This document shows, one piece after another, positions 45,626-53,885 of a DNA stretch of 64,000 bases (the first letter of the stretch is position 1; every line of letters starts with the position of its first letter). The notes beneath the pieces are model-generated. The model worked only from the letters and a program-made list of their open reading frames with translations. It was not told the DNA's origin and searched no databases. The position numbers were made by a program, and so were the translations under genes. The DNA is from an uncultured Prochlorococcus sp. (GTDB lineage Bacteria; Cyanobacteriota; Cyanobacteriia; PCC-6307; Cyanobiaceae): positions 1 to 64,000 of the forward strand of contig CACNYU010000002.1 in NCBI GenBank assembly GCA_902624785.1, written 5' to 3'.

Positions 45626-45796
45626 TATTCTTTTTTATAATAGAATTTAACTAAAATAATTTGTTTTACTTATCATTTGAACAAGCCTTAGTTAATATTA
45701 AGAATATAAAAATTAGATTAGGGGACAATTATCGTGATTAATCTCCAAATTTAACTTTTTTAAGTATGTCAATCTTATCAGATTAATTGATTGAGA

Positions 45797-45877
45797 TTAA
45801 TTTAACGAATGTCCCATTCTCGGCTTTTCTTTAAATAAGAATCTTTTTCGTAAATACTCAGGTGGGTTGCAAACCAT
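45797..45877 (-). CDS. 26-residue peptide with a strong Shine-Dalgarno
   Basis: ATG at 45875-45877 follows AAGGAGGAG with ideal spacing and encodes MVCNPPEYLRKRFLFKEKPR then MGHSLN. The gene sits upstream of complementary arms GGGACA/TGTCCC and ATTAATCTC/GAGATTAAT (45722-45834), then the terminator at 45596-45625. It may be a peptide gene, a leader, or a dual-function RNA. Most neighbours lack such a ribosome site, which is why I list it. Confidence 0.45.
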   Translation of the reverse strand: MVCNPPEYLRKRFLFKEKPRMGHSLN

Positions 45878-46068
45878 TAATTAGCTCCTCCTTACTTACT
45901 AAAAATATTCTCTTCTGAAAATTCAACAAAGTAAATCGGTGTTTATACTGATTTATATCTTAAATATAATACTAATAGTTTTTTAATTAATTTTGCAAAT
46001 TTAAAAGTTTTATTTATTCAACAAATTTTCAAAAAGTTATTAAAAGTTGTAGTATAAATAAAAACAAT

Positions 46069-46293
46069 ATGCAAATAATAGGTCTGATACTTCTAATTGC
46101 CACCAGTTGGTACATCTTCAAGTTAACCTCTAATTTCTTAGACGATCAAACAAAAAAGGAGTTAGATGAAAATTTTGAGTTATTTAAAAAACAATTTAAC
46201 GATTTAAAAAATAGATTTTCTAAAGATAACATAAAATTAATTTGGGAAAAATATAAAGAAGAGAGAAAAACTATTACAACTAAAGATGATTAA
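46069..46293 (+). CDS. Membrane-anchored coiled-coil protein
   Basis: This 74-residue protein has an N-terminal membrane helix (MQIIGLILLIATSWYIFKL) followed by a charged helix. Its stop overlaps the start of the next gene by one base, so the two are probably co-translated. Confidence 0.55.
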   Translation: MQIIGLILLIATSWYIFKLTSNFLDDQTKKELDENFELFKKQFNDLKNRFSKDNIKLIWEKYKEERKTITTKDD

Positions 46294-46547
46294 TGGTGAT
46301 ATTTCTAGTTGTTGAATTTTCAAAAGAAATTTCAAAAATTGATCTGATTGGTATTATTGTTGGGCATATAATATTTGGTTTTGCTCTAACTCAACTTTTA
46401 GACTGGTCTTGGCTCAAAAATCTAATGAGTGAAGAAGATAAAGAAAAAATATTAAAAGGTTACAACTGGAAAGATTTAATTGTCGATATTGCAATTATAT
46501 CAGTGGTTTTAGGTTTATTATTTTTAATTATTAGTGCTTTTATTTAA
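46293..46547 (+). CDS. Two-helix membrane protein
   Basis: This 84-residue protein has hydrophobic segments at about 15-38 and 64-84, with a loop LMSEEDKEKILKGYNWKDLI. It is coupled to the preceding gene by a one-base overlap. No family is recognised. Confidence 0.55.
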   Translation: MVIFLVVEFSKEISKIDLIGIIVGHIIFGFALTQLLDWSWLKNLMSEEDKEKILKGYNWKDLIVDIAIISVVLGLLFLIISAFI

Positions 46548-46588
46548 TATAAAATTTATTTATAAATAAAAAAAAGAGGGTCACTTCA

Positions 46589-47326
46589 TTGAAAAAATTA
46601 TTAGTTTTACAGAATATAGAAAGAGAAGGACCAGGTTTATTTTTAAAGATTGCTAAGCAGAAGGGATTTCTACCTGAGATATATAATTTGTCGATTGGTA
46701 ATAAATTACCTGAGCCTAATCAAGAAGATTTAATTTTGATAATGGGAGGTCCTATGAGTGTAAGGGATGTAAATAAAGATAAATATTTTTGGTTAAGAGA
46801 TGAGATTGAGTTTATAAATAGAGCGATAGAAAATCAAATTTCTATTATTGGTGTTTGCCTGGGAGCTCAACTATTAGCTTATATTTCAGGAGGAAAAATA
46901 GAGCGGCTAAAAGATGAATTTAATAAAGGATATAAGCCAGAGTTAGGTTGGTCTGAGATTTCATCAATTGATGAAGCTTGTTTAAAGCCAAAAGAACCAT
47001 TAAAAGTTTTGCATTGGCATGGAGATCGTATCATACTTCCTCCGAATGCAGAATTGTTAGCAAGCAGTGCTCGATGCAGTGAACAACTATTTAAAATAGG
47101 AGAATTTATATATGGGTTACAATTTCATGTTGAAACTGAAGGCATAATGACTGATGAATGGATTAAAAAAGATAAAAAATTTATACTTTCTGGATTAGGT
47201 AAAAACGGGCAAGAAATTTTGAAAAATGAATGCAAAGAATTCGAATCAACTAGTCTTAATGCAAGGATTTTATTCATCAAAAAACTAATTGACAAAATAA
47301 CTAAACATAAAAAAACTTCCTTATAA
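46589..47326 (+). CDS. Class I glutamine amidotransferase-like protein
   Basis: This 245-residue protein (start TTG) has LILIMGGPMSV, the nucleophile Cys90 in GVCLGAQLL, and the His-Glu pair in LQFHVETEG, the complete triad of class I amidotransferases. It is the free-standing GMP-synthase-like type often annotated as GATase1; its acceptor is unknown. A weak hairpin (47315-47343) overlaps its stop and could be a terminator. Confidence 0.88.
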   Translation: MKKLLVLQNIEREGPGLFLKIAKQKGFLPEIYNLSIGNKLPEPNQEDLILIMGGPMSVRDVNKDKYFWLRDEIEFINRAIENQISIIGVCLGAQLLAYISGGKIERLKDEFNKGYKPELGWSEISSIDEACLKPKEPLKVLHWHGDRIILPPNAELLASSARCSEQLFKIGEFIYGLQFHVETEGIMTDEWIKKDKKFILSGLGKNGQEILKNECKEFESTSLNARILFIKKLIDKITKHKKTSL

Positions 47327-47389
47327 AAAATTTATAAAGAAGTCTAATTTTGAATTTATATAAAGCGATTAATAATAAAACCTTTTGAC

Positions 47390-47476
47390 TTAATTATAGA
47401 ATGAGAGACCAGGGAAATTGTAGATATTGAATTCACGGCCTCTCTTGTAACCGTATTTTTCGGTAGATACGACAAT
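47390..47476 (-). CDS. Possible 28-residue peptide with ATT start
   Basis: AAAGGAGGTGAT, a 12-base match to the complement of the 16S 3' end, precedes an ATT codon (47474-47476) opening a frame IVVSTEKYGYKRGREFNIYN then FPGLSFYN. A TTG one base away opens a different 39-residue frame. There is no ATG. On the plus strand the same stretch reads CACCTCCTTT and would mimic the anti-Shine-Dalgarno. I do not know which reading, if any, is functional. Confidence 0.35.
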   Translation of the reverse strand: MVVSTEKYGYKRGREFNIYNFPGLSFYN

Positions 47477-47586
47477 GAATCACCTCCTTTGTAATAATTT
47501 ATTTTAAGATAACTATAAATTAATGGTATGAGAAGTATTTTGAAAAATATTTAAAGTTAATTTAATAAATCAAAACAAGAGATCCC

Positions 47587-48252
47587 CTACCAAGGCAATT
47601 CCTCTCCATTAGCATGCAGGAATTTACCGCTATTACTCGCATTAAGAGAATCTATTCTTTCCAAAATACCCTTAGCAGATTCTTTAGTAGAGATTCCATC
47701 CTTTGTAAAACCAGTCATCCGAGTACTAACTAACCCTGGGTGCAGTATACCTACAAATATTTCTTTTTTAATTAAATCTATTGAAAGGGATTTAGCTGCC
47801 ATTGATAAAGCAACTTTTGACATTCGATAACCATAAGAACTACCAGAAGTATTATCATCAATTGATCCCATACGACTTGTAATAAATACAATTTTTGATT
47901 TCTTATTTAATAGGTTAATGAGAGATCTAGTCATACATAATGGACTTAAAGCATTAATGTCAAATTGCTTCTTTATGCTTTCAGGATCTAAATCCTCAAA
48001 AGAATTATATTCAGCAATACCTGCATTATGAATAATGCCATCTAACTTAACATCCTTAAGTTTTATCTTTAATTTTGTTATTGAATGACCTGAAGAAATA
48101 TCAACATCTTCGATTATATTAACTCCTAAATTAACTAAATCTTCAGAGGCATTTCTGCAAGTAGCAATAACATAATTACCTCTTTGATGAAGTTGCCTAG
48201 ATAATTCAAGGCCAATTCCTCTGTTAGAACCAGTGATTAAAAATTTTGGCAA
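47587..48252 (-). CDS. Short-chain dehydrogenase/reductase
   Basis: This 221-residue NAD(P)-binding protein has TGSNRGIGLEL (glycine-rich loop), IHNAGIAEY, the active Ser in FITSRMGS and YGYRMSK (catalytic Tyr and Lys), and the HPGLVSTRM loop. It resembles the C-factor-like SDRs. The substrate is unknown. Confidence 0.88.
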   Translation of the reverse strand: MPKFLITGSNRGIGLELSRQLHQRGNYVIATCRNASEDLVNLGVNIIEDVDISSGHSITKLKIKLKDVKLDGIIHNAGIAEYNSFEDLDPESIKKQFDINALSPLCMTRSLINLLNKKSKIVFITSRMGSIDDNTSGSSYGYRMSKVALSMAAKSLSIDLIKKEIFVGILHPGLVSTRMTGFTKDGISTKESAKGILERIDSLNASNSGKFLHANGEELPW

Positions 48253-48462
48253 GAGACAAAAGCAACTTTAATTATATTAACTATGTAATTATAAATTTAA
48301 TAATATTTACGAAATAATTATTACTACTAAAAATTTTTAATTTAGTTAATATTGAGTAAAGTAATTGTTAAGGATAGTAAATCCAAGGAATGTTTTTATG
48401 TATTTAAAAAATAATGCATTTAATTTAATTCTTCAATTAATTTAAGTAATATTTATAAAATC

Positions 48463-48666
48463 ATGGAATTTTTAGATGAAGATTTAAGATTAAGGATCAT
48501 ACAATTAACTTGGCGGAATCCAGCTTTTATGGCAATAGCAATAGCATTAATTTGGCTAATACCCCAATTACTTATAAGAAAAATAATGTCTGAACGATAT
48601 GAAAAAAATAAACTGGAAAAACAAAAACAAAAAATAAAAAAACTATATCCAGAAACTTTAAAATAG
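48463..48666 (+). CDS. Small membrane protein, 67 residues
   Basis: It has an acidic head MEFLDEDLRLRIIQLTWRNP, one membrane helix (AFMAIAIALIWLIPQLLI) and a strongly basic tail. No family is recognised. The 210 bases before it hold no gene. Confidence 0.55.
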   Translation: MEFLDEDLRLRIIQLTWRNPAFMAIAIALIWLIPQLLIRKIMSERYEKNKLEKQKQKIKKLYPETLK

Positions 48667-48713
48667 TTAATAAAATAATTTAAATTTTTATTCAAACAAA
48701 ATATTTTTATAAG

Positions 48714-48887
48714 ATGACATTTGTTTTAAAAAGATTGGATGGGAAAGAAGATTTGTATACACTCAAAAAATTCAAAAGTTTTAACGAAGCATATGACTTC
48801 TTAGAAAAGACAATTGGACAGAGTTGTTGTTCCGATACAGATTTTGAAAAATATTTTTATTATGATATTACTGAAGAAAACGAATAA
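48714..48887 (+). CDS. Small hypothetical protein, 57 residues
   Basis: From ATG 48714 the frame reads MTFVLKRLDGKEDLYTLKKF and contains SFNEAYDFLEKTIGQSCC, then an acidic tail. It resembles small nuclease-inhibitor or adaptor-like folds in composition only. It lies 8 bases before the next gene. Confidence 0.5.
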   Translation: MTFVLKRLDGKEDLYTLKKFKSFNEAYDFLEKTIGQSCCSDTDFEKYFYYDITEENE

Positions 48888-48895
48888 ATTTTATA

Positions 48896-49117
48896 ATGAG
48901 TGATTTCAAAATATCTAATTGGGTACCTAGTGAAGAGGATAATTTGGGACCAATAACTCAAAGTTACAACTCTATATCAAAGGAATTAGAGAATCTTCAA
49001 AAAAAACTAAAGTGCCCTGATGATTTTATTTTTAAATTTTTAGGAGCAATAAAAAAAGAGTGGGATCCTCAAAGTTGCAAAATGAAAGCAAGATCCTTGA
49101 AAAATAAAAATATTTAA
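48896..49117 (+). CDS. Hypothetical protein, 73 residues
   Basis: It starts MSDFKISNWVPSEEDNLGPI and continues as a charged helical protein with two Cys. It is 8 bases after the preceding small gene, so likely the same transcript. No family is recognised. Confidence 0.5.
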   Translation: MSDFKISNWVPSEEDNLGPITQSYNSISKELENLQKKLKCPDDFIFKFLGAIKKEWDPQSCKMKARSLKNKNI

Positions 49118-49168
49118 ATTAACCTTTATATTAAAATTAATATCTCTTAAAAAATTAAATAAAAAAAG

Positions 49169-49195
49169 AGAGAATTTATTAAATTCTCTCTTTTT
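49169..49195. terminator. Bidirectional rho-independent terminator
   Basis: AGAGAGAATTTA and TAAATTCTCTCT pair, flanked by an A-run and a T-run. It can end the three-gene plus-strand unit (48463-49117) and a minus-strand transcript coming from about 49470. Confidence 0.78.
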
Positions 49196-49295
49196 TAACT
49201 TTATTATTAGTTTAATCTTAATAACGCACCTAAATCATTGATCCTTGCTATTAAGTAATTTACTTATTTTTTTAAATCATGAAAACCAACTATTC

Positions 49296-49376
49296 TTAAC
49301 TGGGGCTAAGATAACTAGTATTAAACTTGTCTCCTATAGGGCACCTAAACGATGCAGAGGAATTAAGTTTAGACAT
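49296..49376 (-). CDS. Possible 26-residue peptide
   Basis: ATG 49374-49376 encodes MSKLNSSASFRCPIGDKFNT then SYLSPS. About 80 bases upstream on the same strand, AGGAGGT precedes ATGGTCGATAGC..., a 9-codon frame (MVDSLPEIS). The layout (strong ribosome site, tiny frame, 26-codon frame, terminator at 49169-49195) parallels the 45.6-45.9 kb unit. Functional status is uncertain. Confidence 0.35.
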   Translation of the reverse strand: MSKLNSSASFRCPIGDKFNTSYLSPS

Positions 49377-50049
49377 TAATAAAAAATAATTGGAGCAGTT
49401 AATTAAGTCGGTATTTTCTAAGAAATTTCTGGCAGGCTATCGACCATTTTGGAAGACCTCCTAAAACTCAACACCCATAATATATTTATCTAATGATAAA
49501 ATGTAAATCAGTTATTCTACGCATTGCAAATAAATTTTGAAAATAGGATAATGATAATGTTTTGCATTTTTTTAGAAATCCCACAACAGCATAAAATTTA
49601 GAATTTCAACTGTAATAATTACTTTGGTTTAAAATTAAATTAAATTAAAAAAAAAAAGATAATGTTTTAACAAAAGAGAAATTTAAGTGAAAGTTCTTTT
49701 GAATAATTTAAATATTTAATTAATTATCTTTTATAAGTCATAACAAAATACCTAAACGAAAATACCGATAATTGTCTAAAAGATATATGCTTTTTCTGCT
49801 AATAAAAATATTTTGCGTCTTCATTAAGTATTTGACTTTATTTTTTTAGAGAAATATCATTTATTATTTATTAAGAGTAGATTTAATAGCAATTGATTTT
49901 GAATTATAAAAATACATGGAATAATTTGAACTATTATTTTTTAATGAAATCATATAAAACAATTAGTCATTGTAAAAATAAATTTTCAATTATTTATGAA
50001 ATAATATATTTGAAATTCCTCTTTTATAAGTTGATTTTTTTATCTAAAT
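49377..50049 (-). other. Gene-poor spacer
   Basis: Apart from the AGGAGGT-preceded 9-codon frame at about 49420-49450 on the minus strand, I see no gene in these 670 bases. The sequence is highly AT-rich with no clear repeat. Confidence 0.6.
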
Positions 50050-50211
50050 TTATTTAAAAGTTAATTTTAAATCCACTTCTCTTTTCCATAAAACACTCAA
50101 AAAGCGATCTACTACATCATTATTTTTCTTTATTGAGAAATTATTAGAATTTTTAGTTGAATGTTCATGAGAATGATTATCCTTTTTACAAGTCATAAAA
50201 TAAAACATCAT
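50050..50211 (-). CDS. Small His-rich protein
   Basis: Three in-frame ATGs (50211, 50208, 50196) open a frame ending at TAA 50050-50052. The protein reads MTCKKDNHSHEHSTKNS..., with HSHEH and a Cys near the N-terminus that could bind metal, and a C-terminal DRFLSVLWKREVDLKLTFK. It is 48-53 residues depending on the start. No family is recognised. Confidence 0.5.
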   Translation of the reverse strand: MMFYFMTCKKDNHSHEHSTKNSNNFSIKKNNDVVDRFLSVLWKREVDLKLTFK

Positions 50212-50462
50212 TATTTAAATAATATTACTTATTATTATTGATATCAATAAGCAAATCTTCTTAAATCTAATAAATATTATATAAAATTATCACAATTAAA
50301 TATCTTTAATAAAAATATTAAAAAGATTTAAGTTTCCATAAAAATGCACAAAAAGATAAAATCCTAATCTACTTATTATTCTAAACAAAATAATTTCAAA
50401 GAAAGTGTATTCTTTAAATTACATAATAAAAATAATTAGTCAAAAAATTTTTTTTAAGCACT

Positions 50463-50490
50463 TTTACTCTTGCATTTTAGTTTACTCTTG
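50463..50490 (+). promoter_or_regulatory. Direct repeat TTTACTCTTG, possible operator
   Basis: TTTACTCTTG occurs at 50463-50472 and 50481-50490, 18 bases start-to-start, about 40 bases upstream of the start of the 33-residue gene. Two 10-base direct repeats at near two-turn spacing look like a response-regulator site. The rest of 50212-50527 shows no gene. Confidence 0.45.
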
Positions 50491-50527
50491 AATTAAACCA
50501 TTATTAGAACTTATGGAGGAATAAACC

Positions 50528-50629
50528 ATGGCAAACTTAGGACTAGAAATTGTATTTTGGATAATTCTATTAACTTATCTTGGTGCAAGACTAACGCAAA
50601 CATCAAAAGGATTTAAACAAAATTATTAA
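50528..50629 (+). CDS. 33-residue single-helix membrane protein
   Basis: A clear GGAGG (50516-50520) precedes ATG 50528. The product MANLGLEIVFWIILLTYLGA continues with RLTQTSKGFKQNY: one helix with a basic tail, like small photosystem or stress-induced thylakoid proteins. I cannot name it. The good ribosome site and the direct repeat upstream suggest regulated, strong expression. Confidence 0.55.
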   Translation: MANLGLEIVFWIILLTYLGARLTQTSKGFKQNY

Positions 50630-50882
50630 TTAATTTTTCATAATAAACACCTAAAGATCAACTTCTTATTTGCTGAAGAATTAAATTTACAACGTAAAAA
50701 ATTATTTCAAAAGATATATTCAAATTTTCTTAAAAGATATAAAAATTTAAAAAACTTACATTTTTATATTTGCTCTAATTTAGACAAAGTTTCTAATATT
50801 ACTAGATACTTTCATAATAAAAATATATTCATAAATCGAAAGTCTGAAGGATAGACATACAAATATTAGAAATTATAATTTA

Positions 50883-51089
50883 TTATCCAGTCCCAACATT
50901 TAAACTAGTCAAATCTACAAGCAAAAGTATCAAACCAATAGCCATGGTAACTGGAGCGGCATAGGGATACTTTGAGAGTTGTCTTTTACTAATAGGTATC
51001 CAAGAAATTAGTTTATCAAATTCGTTAATTTTGTTTTTTTTTATTCTGGGTGGAATACCAAGATGTTTTCTTCTTTTGGCTTCGCCCAT
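50883..51089 (-). CDS. DUF2839-like protein
   Basis: This 68-residue protein begins MGEAKRRKHLGIPPR, the hallmark N-terminus of a small conserved cyanobacterial family (DUF2839), and ends with a membrane helix (TMAIGLILLLVDL). The function is unknown. Confidence 0.65.
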   Translation of the reverse strand: MGEAKRRKHLGIPPRIKKNKINEFDKLISWIPISKRQLSKYPYAAPVTMAIGLILLLVDLTSLNVGTG

Positions 51090-51212
51090 ATTTGTATAAT
51101 TTATTAAGCTATTTTAGTTCTAAAGAAAAATTATTGTGAATTTAATTAAGTAAATATTTTTCCTTACTAAGCATATAGTTAATAAATCAAATTAAATAAT
51201 TAAAATTTCCAC

Positions 51213-51461
51213 TTGACCGAGATAGAAACGACTGCTATTAATGATAGTACAAATATACTAAGCAACACGGAGGGTCCGCTATCATGGAATTATTTCGAGG
51301 CAGGAGAATTAAAAAGGAAGTATATGAAAATATGTATTACATGCAATCACTTTCGCTTCAGCACAATAGATACTTATGTGACAATACATACATGTCAAAT
51401 CCAAAGAAAACTTATCCCTCATGGAGACCACTTATTTAGAGGTTATAAAAATTGGAAATAA
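51213..51461 (+). CDS. Small zinc-finger-like protein
   Basis: The frame starts at TTG and encodes 82 residues. CITCNHFRFS and later HTCQ provide a possible Cys/His metal site, with the end LIPHGDHLFRGYKNWK. No family is recognised. Confidence 0.5.
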   Translation: MTEIETTAINDSTNILSNTEGPLSWNYFEAGELKRKYMKICITCNHFRFSTIDTYVTIHTCQIQRKLIPHGDHLFRGYKNWK

Positions 51462-51653
51462 CAAAAAAAGGTTATTCGTTCCTTAAGACGCTTAGGAAAG
51501 AATTTATAAAAATATATATTAGTTAGCTGAATTTAAATCAAAAATGATAATAAATTGATTATTTATCGCAATGCCTTTTAGACATAACAAATTTCAATTA
51601 TCAAGCTTTATAAACCTAAAGGTCTGACTAAGAACAAATAAAATTTTAAAAAC

Positions 51654-51743
51654 TTACTTCACTTTTTTAAATTTTTTTTGATACTTAAAAAGATAAAAGA
51701 TAATTAGAATGCAAAACGGAATAAGCAACATATCAAAAGACAT
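51654..51743 (-). CDS. Possible 29-residue membrane peptide
   Basis: From ATG 51743 the frame reads MSFDMLLIPFCILIIFYLFK followed by YQKKFKKVK: a helix plus basic tail. Only hydrophobicity and a clean frame support it. Confidence 0.35.
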   Translation of the reverse strand: MSFDMLLIPFCILIIFYLFKYQKKFKKVK

Positions 51744-52111
51744 TGATAAAAAATTAATCACTCGCAATTAAGTTACTTCTCCATTAAATAGCAATTAATT
51801 TAATTTTAAACTTTTATTATTATTAAAAACATAATTTCAACTCTAAACTATTTCTCTAAAACTAAAATTTGACTTTTAGTTTAAAAATTTTCAGAATATC
51901 ACCTTCTTTTTAAATTTTTGGATAATTACATACATAATTTTTTAGGCTTTATTTTATTATAGATAAAATAAGCAAAAAATTCTTTTTGAATAAATGATCA
52001 GTTAAATCTATTTATTAGTTTCTAATGAAATCGGTAGAAAAATTATTATAGAGAGGCATTATCTGAACTAAAAGCTAAACCCTATTAATATTTTTTAAAA
52101 TTTTGAGAACT
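51744..52111. other. Spacer, nothing seen
   Basis: These 370 bases are AT-rich, with stops in all frames and no hairpin or repeat that stood out. Confidence 0.5.
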
Positions 52112-52348
52112 TTATAATAGCTGGAGAATTTTACTGTTTTCTCTGATAAGATTAATGAAAATAAAAATTTGGTTCTCAGTAATTTTCTTTAAATCTTTCA
52201 AAATAGGCTTGATTTCCGAATCAAAATCAATATCAAATTTAAACTTCCAAGGAAAAAAGTTTTGAGTCATCTTTATATGAATACATAACTCCCCAATAAT
52301 AAAAATGTTATTAGAGTGTAATGAATGATATCTTCCTCTACTGTTCAT
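52112..52348 (-). CDS. Hypothetical protein, 78 residues
   Basis: The ATG at 52348 lies 3 bases after the stop of the upstream small membrane-protein gene, with GAAGG overlapping that stop, so translation may be coupled. The C-terminal half (FDIDFDSEIKPILKDLKKIT) looks like a folded helix-rich domain. A shorter start at ATG 52270 (MTQNFFPWKFKF) is possible. Confidence 0.4.
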   Translation of the reverse strand: MNSRGRYHSLHSNNIFIIGELCIHIKMTQNFFPWKFKFDIDFDSEIKPILKDLKKITENQIFIFINLIRENSKILQLL

Positions 52349-52351
52349 CCT

Positions 52352-52456
52352 TCAAATAAATCCTTGAAACTTCCATCTTTTATAACCTTCAAAAAAGATC
52401 AGGAGCAGAATAAATAAGAGCCATATGATTGAAAGTTTCCTTAAAAAAGTATTCAT
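52352..52456 (-). CDS. 34-residue membrane peptide
   Basis: From ATG 52456 the frame reads MNTFLRKLSIIWLLFILLLI then FFEGYKRWKFQGFI, one helix with flanking positive residues. Its stop is 3 bases before the ATG of the next gene. Confidence 0.42.
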   Translation of the reverse strand: MNTFLRKLSIIWLLFILLLIFFEGYKRWKFQGFI

Positions 52457-52640
52457 CAATTATTGTTAAAGTTAAGTTTTTATAGAGGAATTATAATATT
52501 CATAAATTTTACATTGTAAAACAAAAACTAAATAAAGGGTAAAAGAATTTAAACCAAAAAAAATTACCATTTTAAGCAAAAATAGAACTATATTTATTTA
52601 ATACTTTTTTAAAAATTTCAATCAATTTAACTTTATTAAA

Positions 52641-52796
52641 TTATGAAGACTTTCTTGTACCACCATAAAAATATTTTTCATGTTTAGATATTGTTTTCCA
52701 ACAAACTTTACAACAAAAGATCCAATTCTTATACTCAATAGATTTAACTCTATATTGAACTTTACCTGATTTGTCGCAAATATCACATTTTTTCAT
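52641..52796 (-). CDS. Small zinc-ribbon protein, 51 residues
   Basis: From ATG 52796 the frame reads MKKCDICDKSGKVQYRVKSI and then EYKNWIFCCKVCWKTISKHE. The two CxxC pairs (CDIC, CKVC) 22 residues apart are a typical zinc ribbon. It probably binds nucleic acid or a protein partner; the exact role is unknown. Confidence 0.6.
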   Translation of the reverse strand: MKKCDICDKSGKVQYRVKSIEYKNWIFCCKVCWKTISKHEKYFYGGTRKSS

Positions 52797-53885
52797 TATT
52801 GAAATTTTCTTGAATTTTCAATTTTCTAACTATAGTCTAGATTAAATTAAAAATAAGCTTCTTAATCAATTATTATTATCATGATATATTAAATTATTAT
52901 TTACATAAAATATTTTTTTCAAGAATTACTTTACTTTTAAATTTTATTGTAATTTTTTATAAATACTCGAAATATACTCATTAAATTAAGTTTTCAATAT
53001 AATGAAATAATAAAAATGAGGAAATATAAAATAAAGAAACTTTCAGATTTGAAAGCTGGCAATATATCTAGCATAATTAAGTCCTTTAACAACGATCTAA
53101 GTTATTGAATTAATTAAACGTGAATAAGAAATTGAAAAAAGTAATCTATTTGCTCTAAGCGACTACAGATATATTTCTAATAAATTGCGTTATTAAATGA
53201 TAAATTAAATATATAGAAAATACTCAGGATAAATATCAACTTATTTTTACTTGAAATACACATTAAAATTCTATAAATACTTACCTATTATTGTAAAACA
53301 TTTTTGATAAAAGCAACAATTTTAGTGTAAATACTCTTTTATATTATCCTTACAAAAAATTTAAAGAGAAGAAAATTTATGAATAACTAAAACTTATAAA
53401 AAAAGATATGAAGCAGTTGAGACTGTTTAGTAGAGAATATAACATCAAAGTTTAGAACGCTATAAAGAAATATTTAAGCTTTTTATGATCTTAAGCTTAT
53501 AAAATAATGATTAATTTCTTAAATATTTAACTAATCGAATAAAAGCAGAATATGAACAAAATTATTCAAATCCAGCGAATTTTTATTAATTGAAATTTAT
53601 AATAAGTTGGAGATAAATATCTGAAAGTTTAAAAGGAACTGTTTTTCCCTTTAAGATTTTTAAAACAAAATAAGTTTTAAAATAACTTAATTAATATCAG
53701 TTCCTTTTTGAATGACTTTTAAAGAGATAGAAAACCTATTTTGTTGATTTAAATAAATATAAAAATTACAAAAATAAGTTAAAACCAAATGCTTATTCTT
53801 TACATAGCTGTAGATAAGTAATTGACAGTTGATCTAAAATAAGGGGAAATTAGTTAATTATTAATGAATATGAAAATTATCTATA
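52797..53885. other. Long gene-poor spacer
   Basis: About 1.1 kb with no convincing gene. A 30-codon frame at 53016-53108 (MRKYKIKKLSDLKAGNISSI) is possible but weak. The notable feature is the strong three-helix hairpin at 53631-53708, listed separately. Confidence 0.5.
53631..53710 (+). ncRNA. Long imperfect hairpin, candidate RNA element
   Basis: Three stacked helices: AAAAGGAACTG (53631-53641) with CAGTTCCTTTT (53698-53708); TTAAG (53651-53655) with CTTAA (53686-53690); TTTTAAAAC (53658-53666) with GTTTTAAAA (53674-53682), loop AAAATAA. A T-run follows on the plus strand. It may be a terminator, an sRNA 3' end or a stand-alone RNA. It lies about 175 bases upstream of the pseudouridine synthase gene. 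Confidence 0.45.

Noticed and set aside
48453..48695. Minus-strand frame of 80 codons with hydrophobic stretch
   Set aside because: It is the antisense of the 67-residue membrane protein at 48463-48666; its hydrophobicity is explained by the AT-rich complementary strand.
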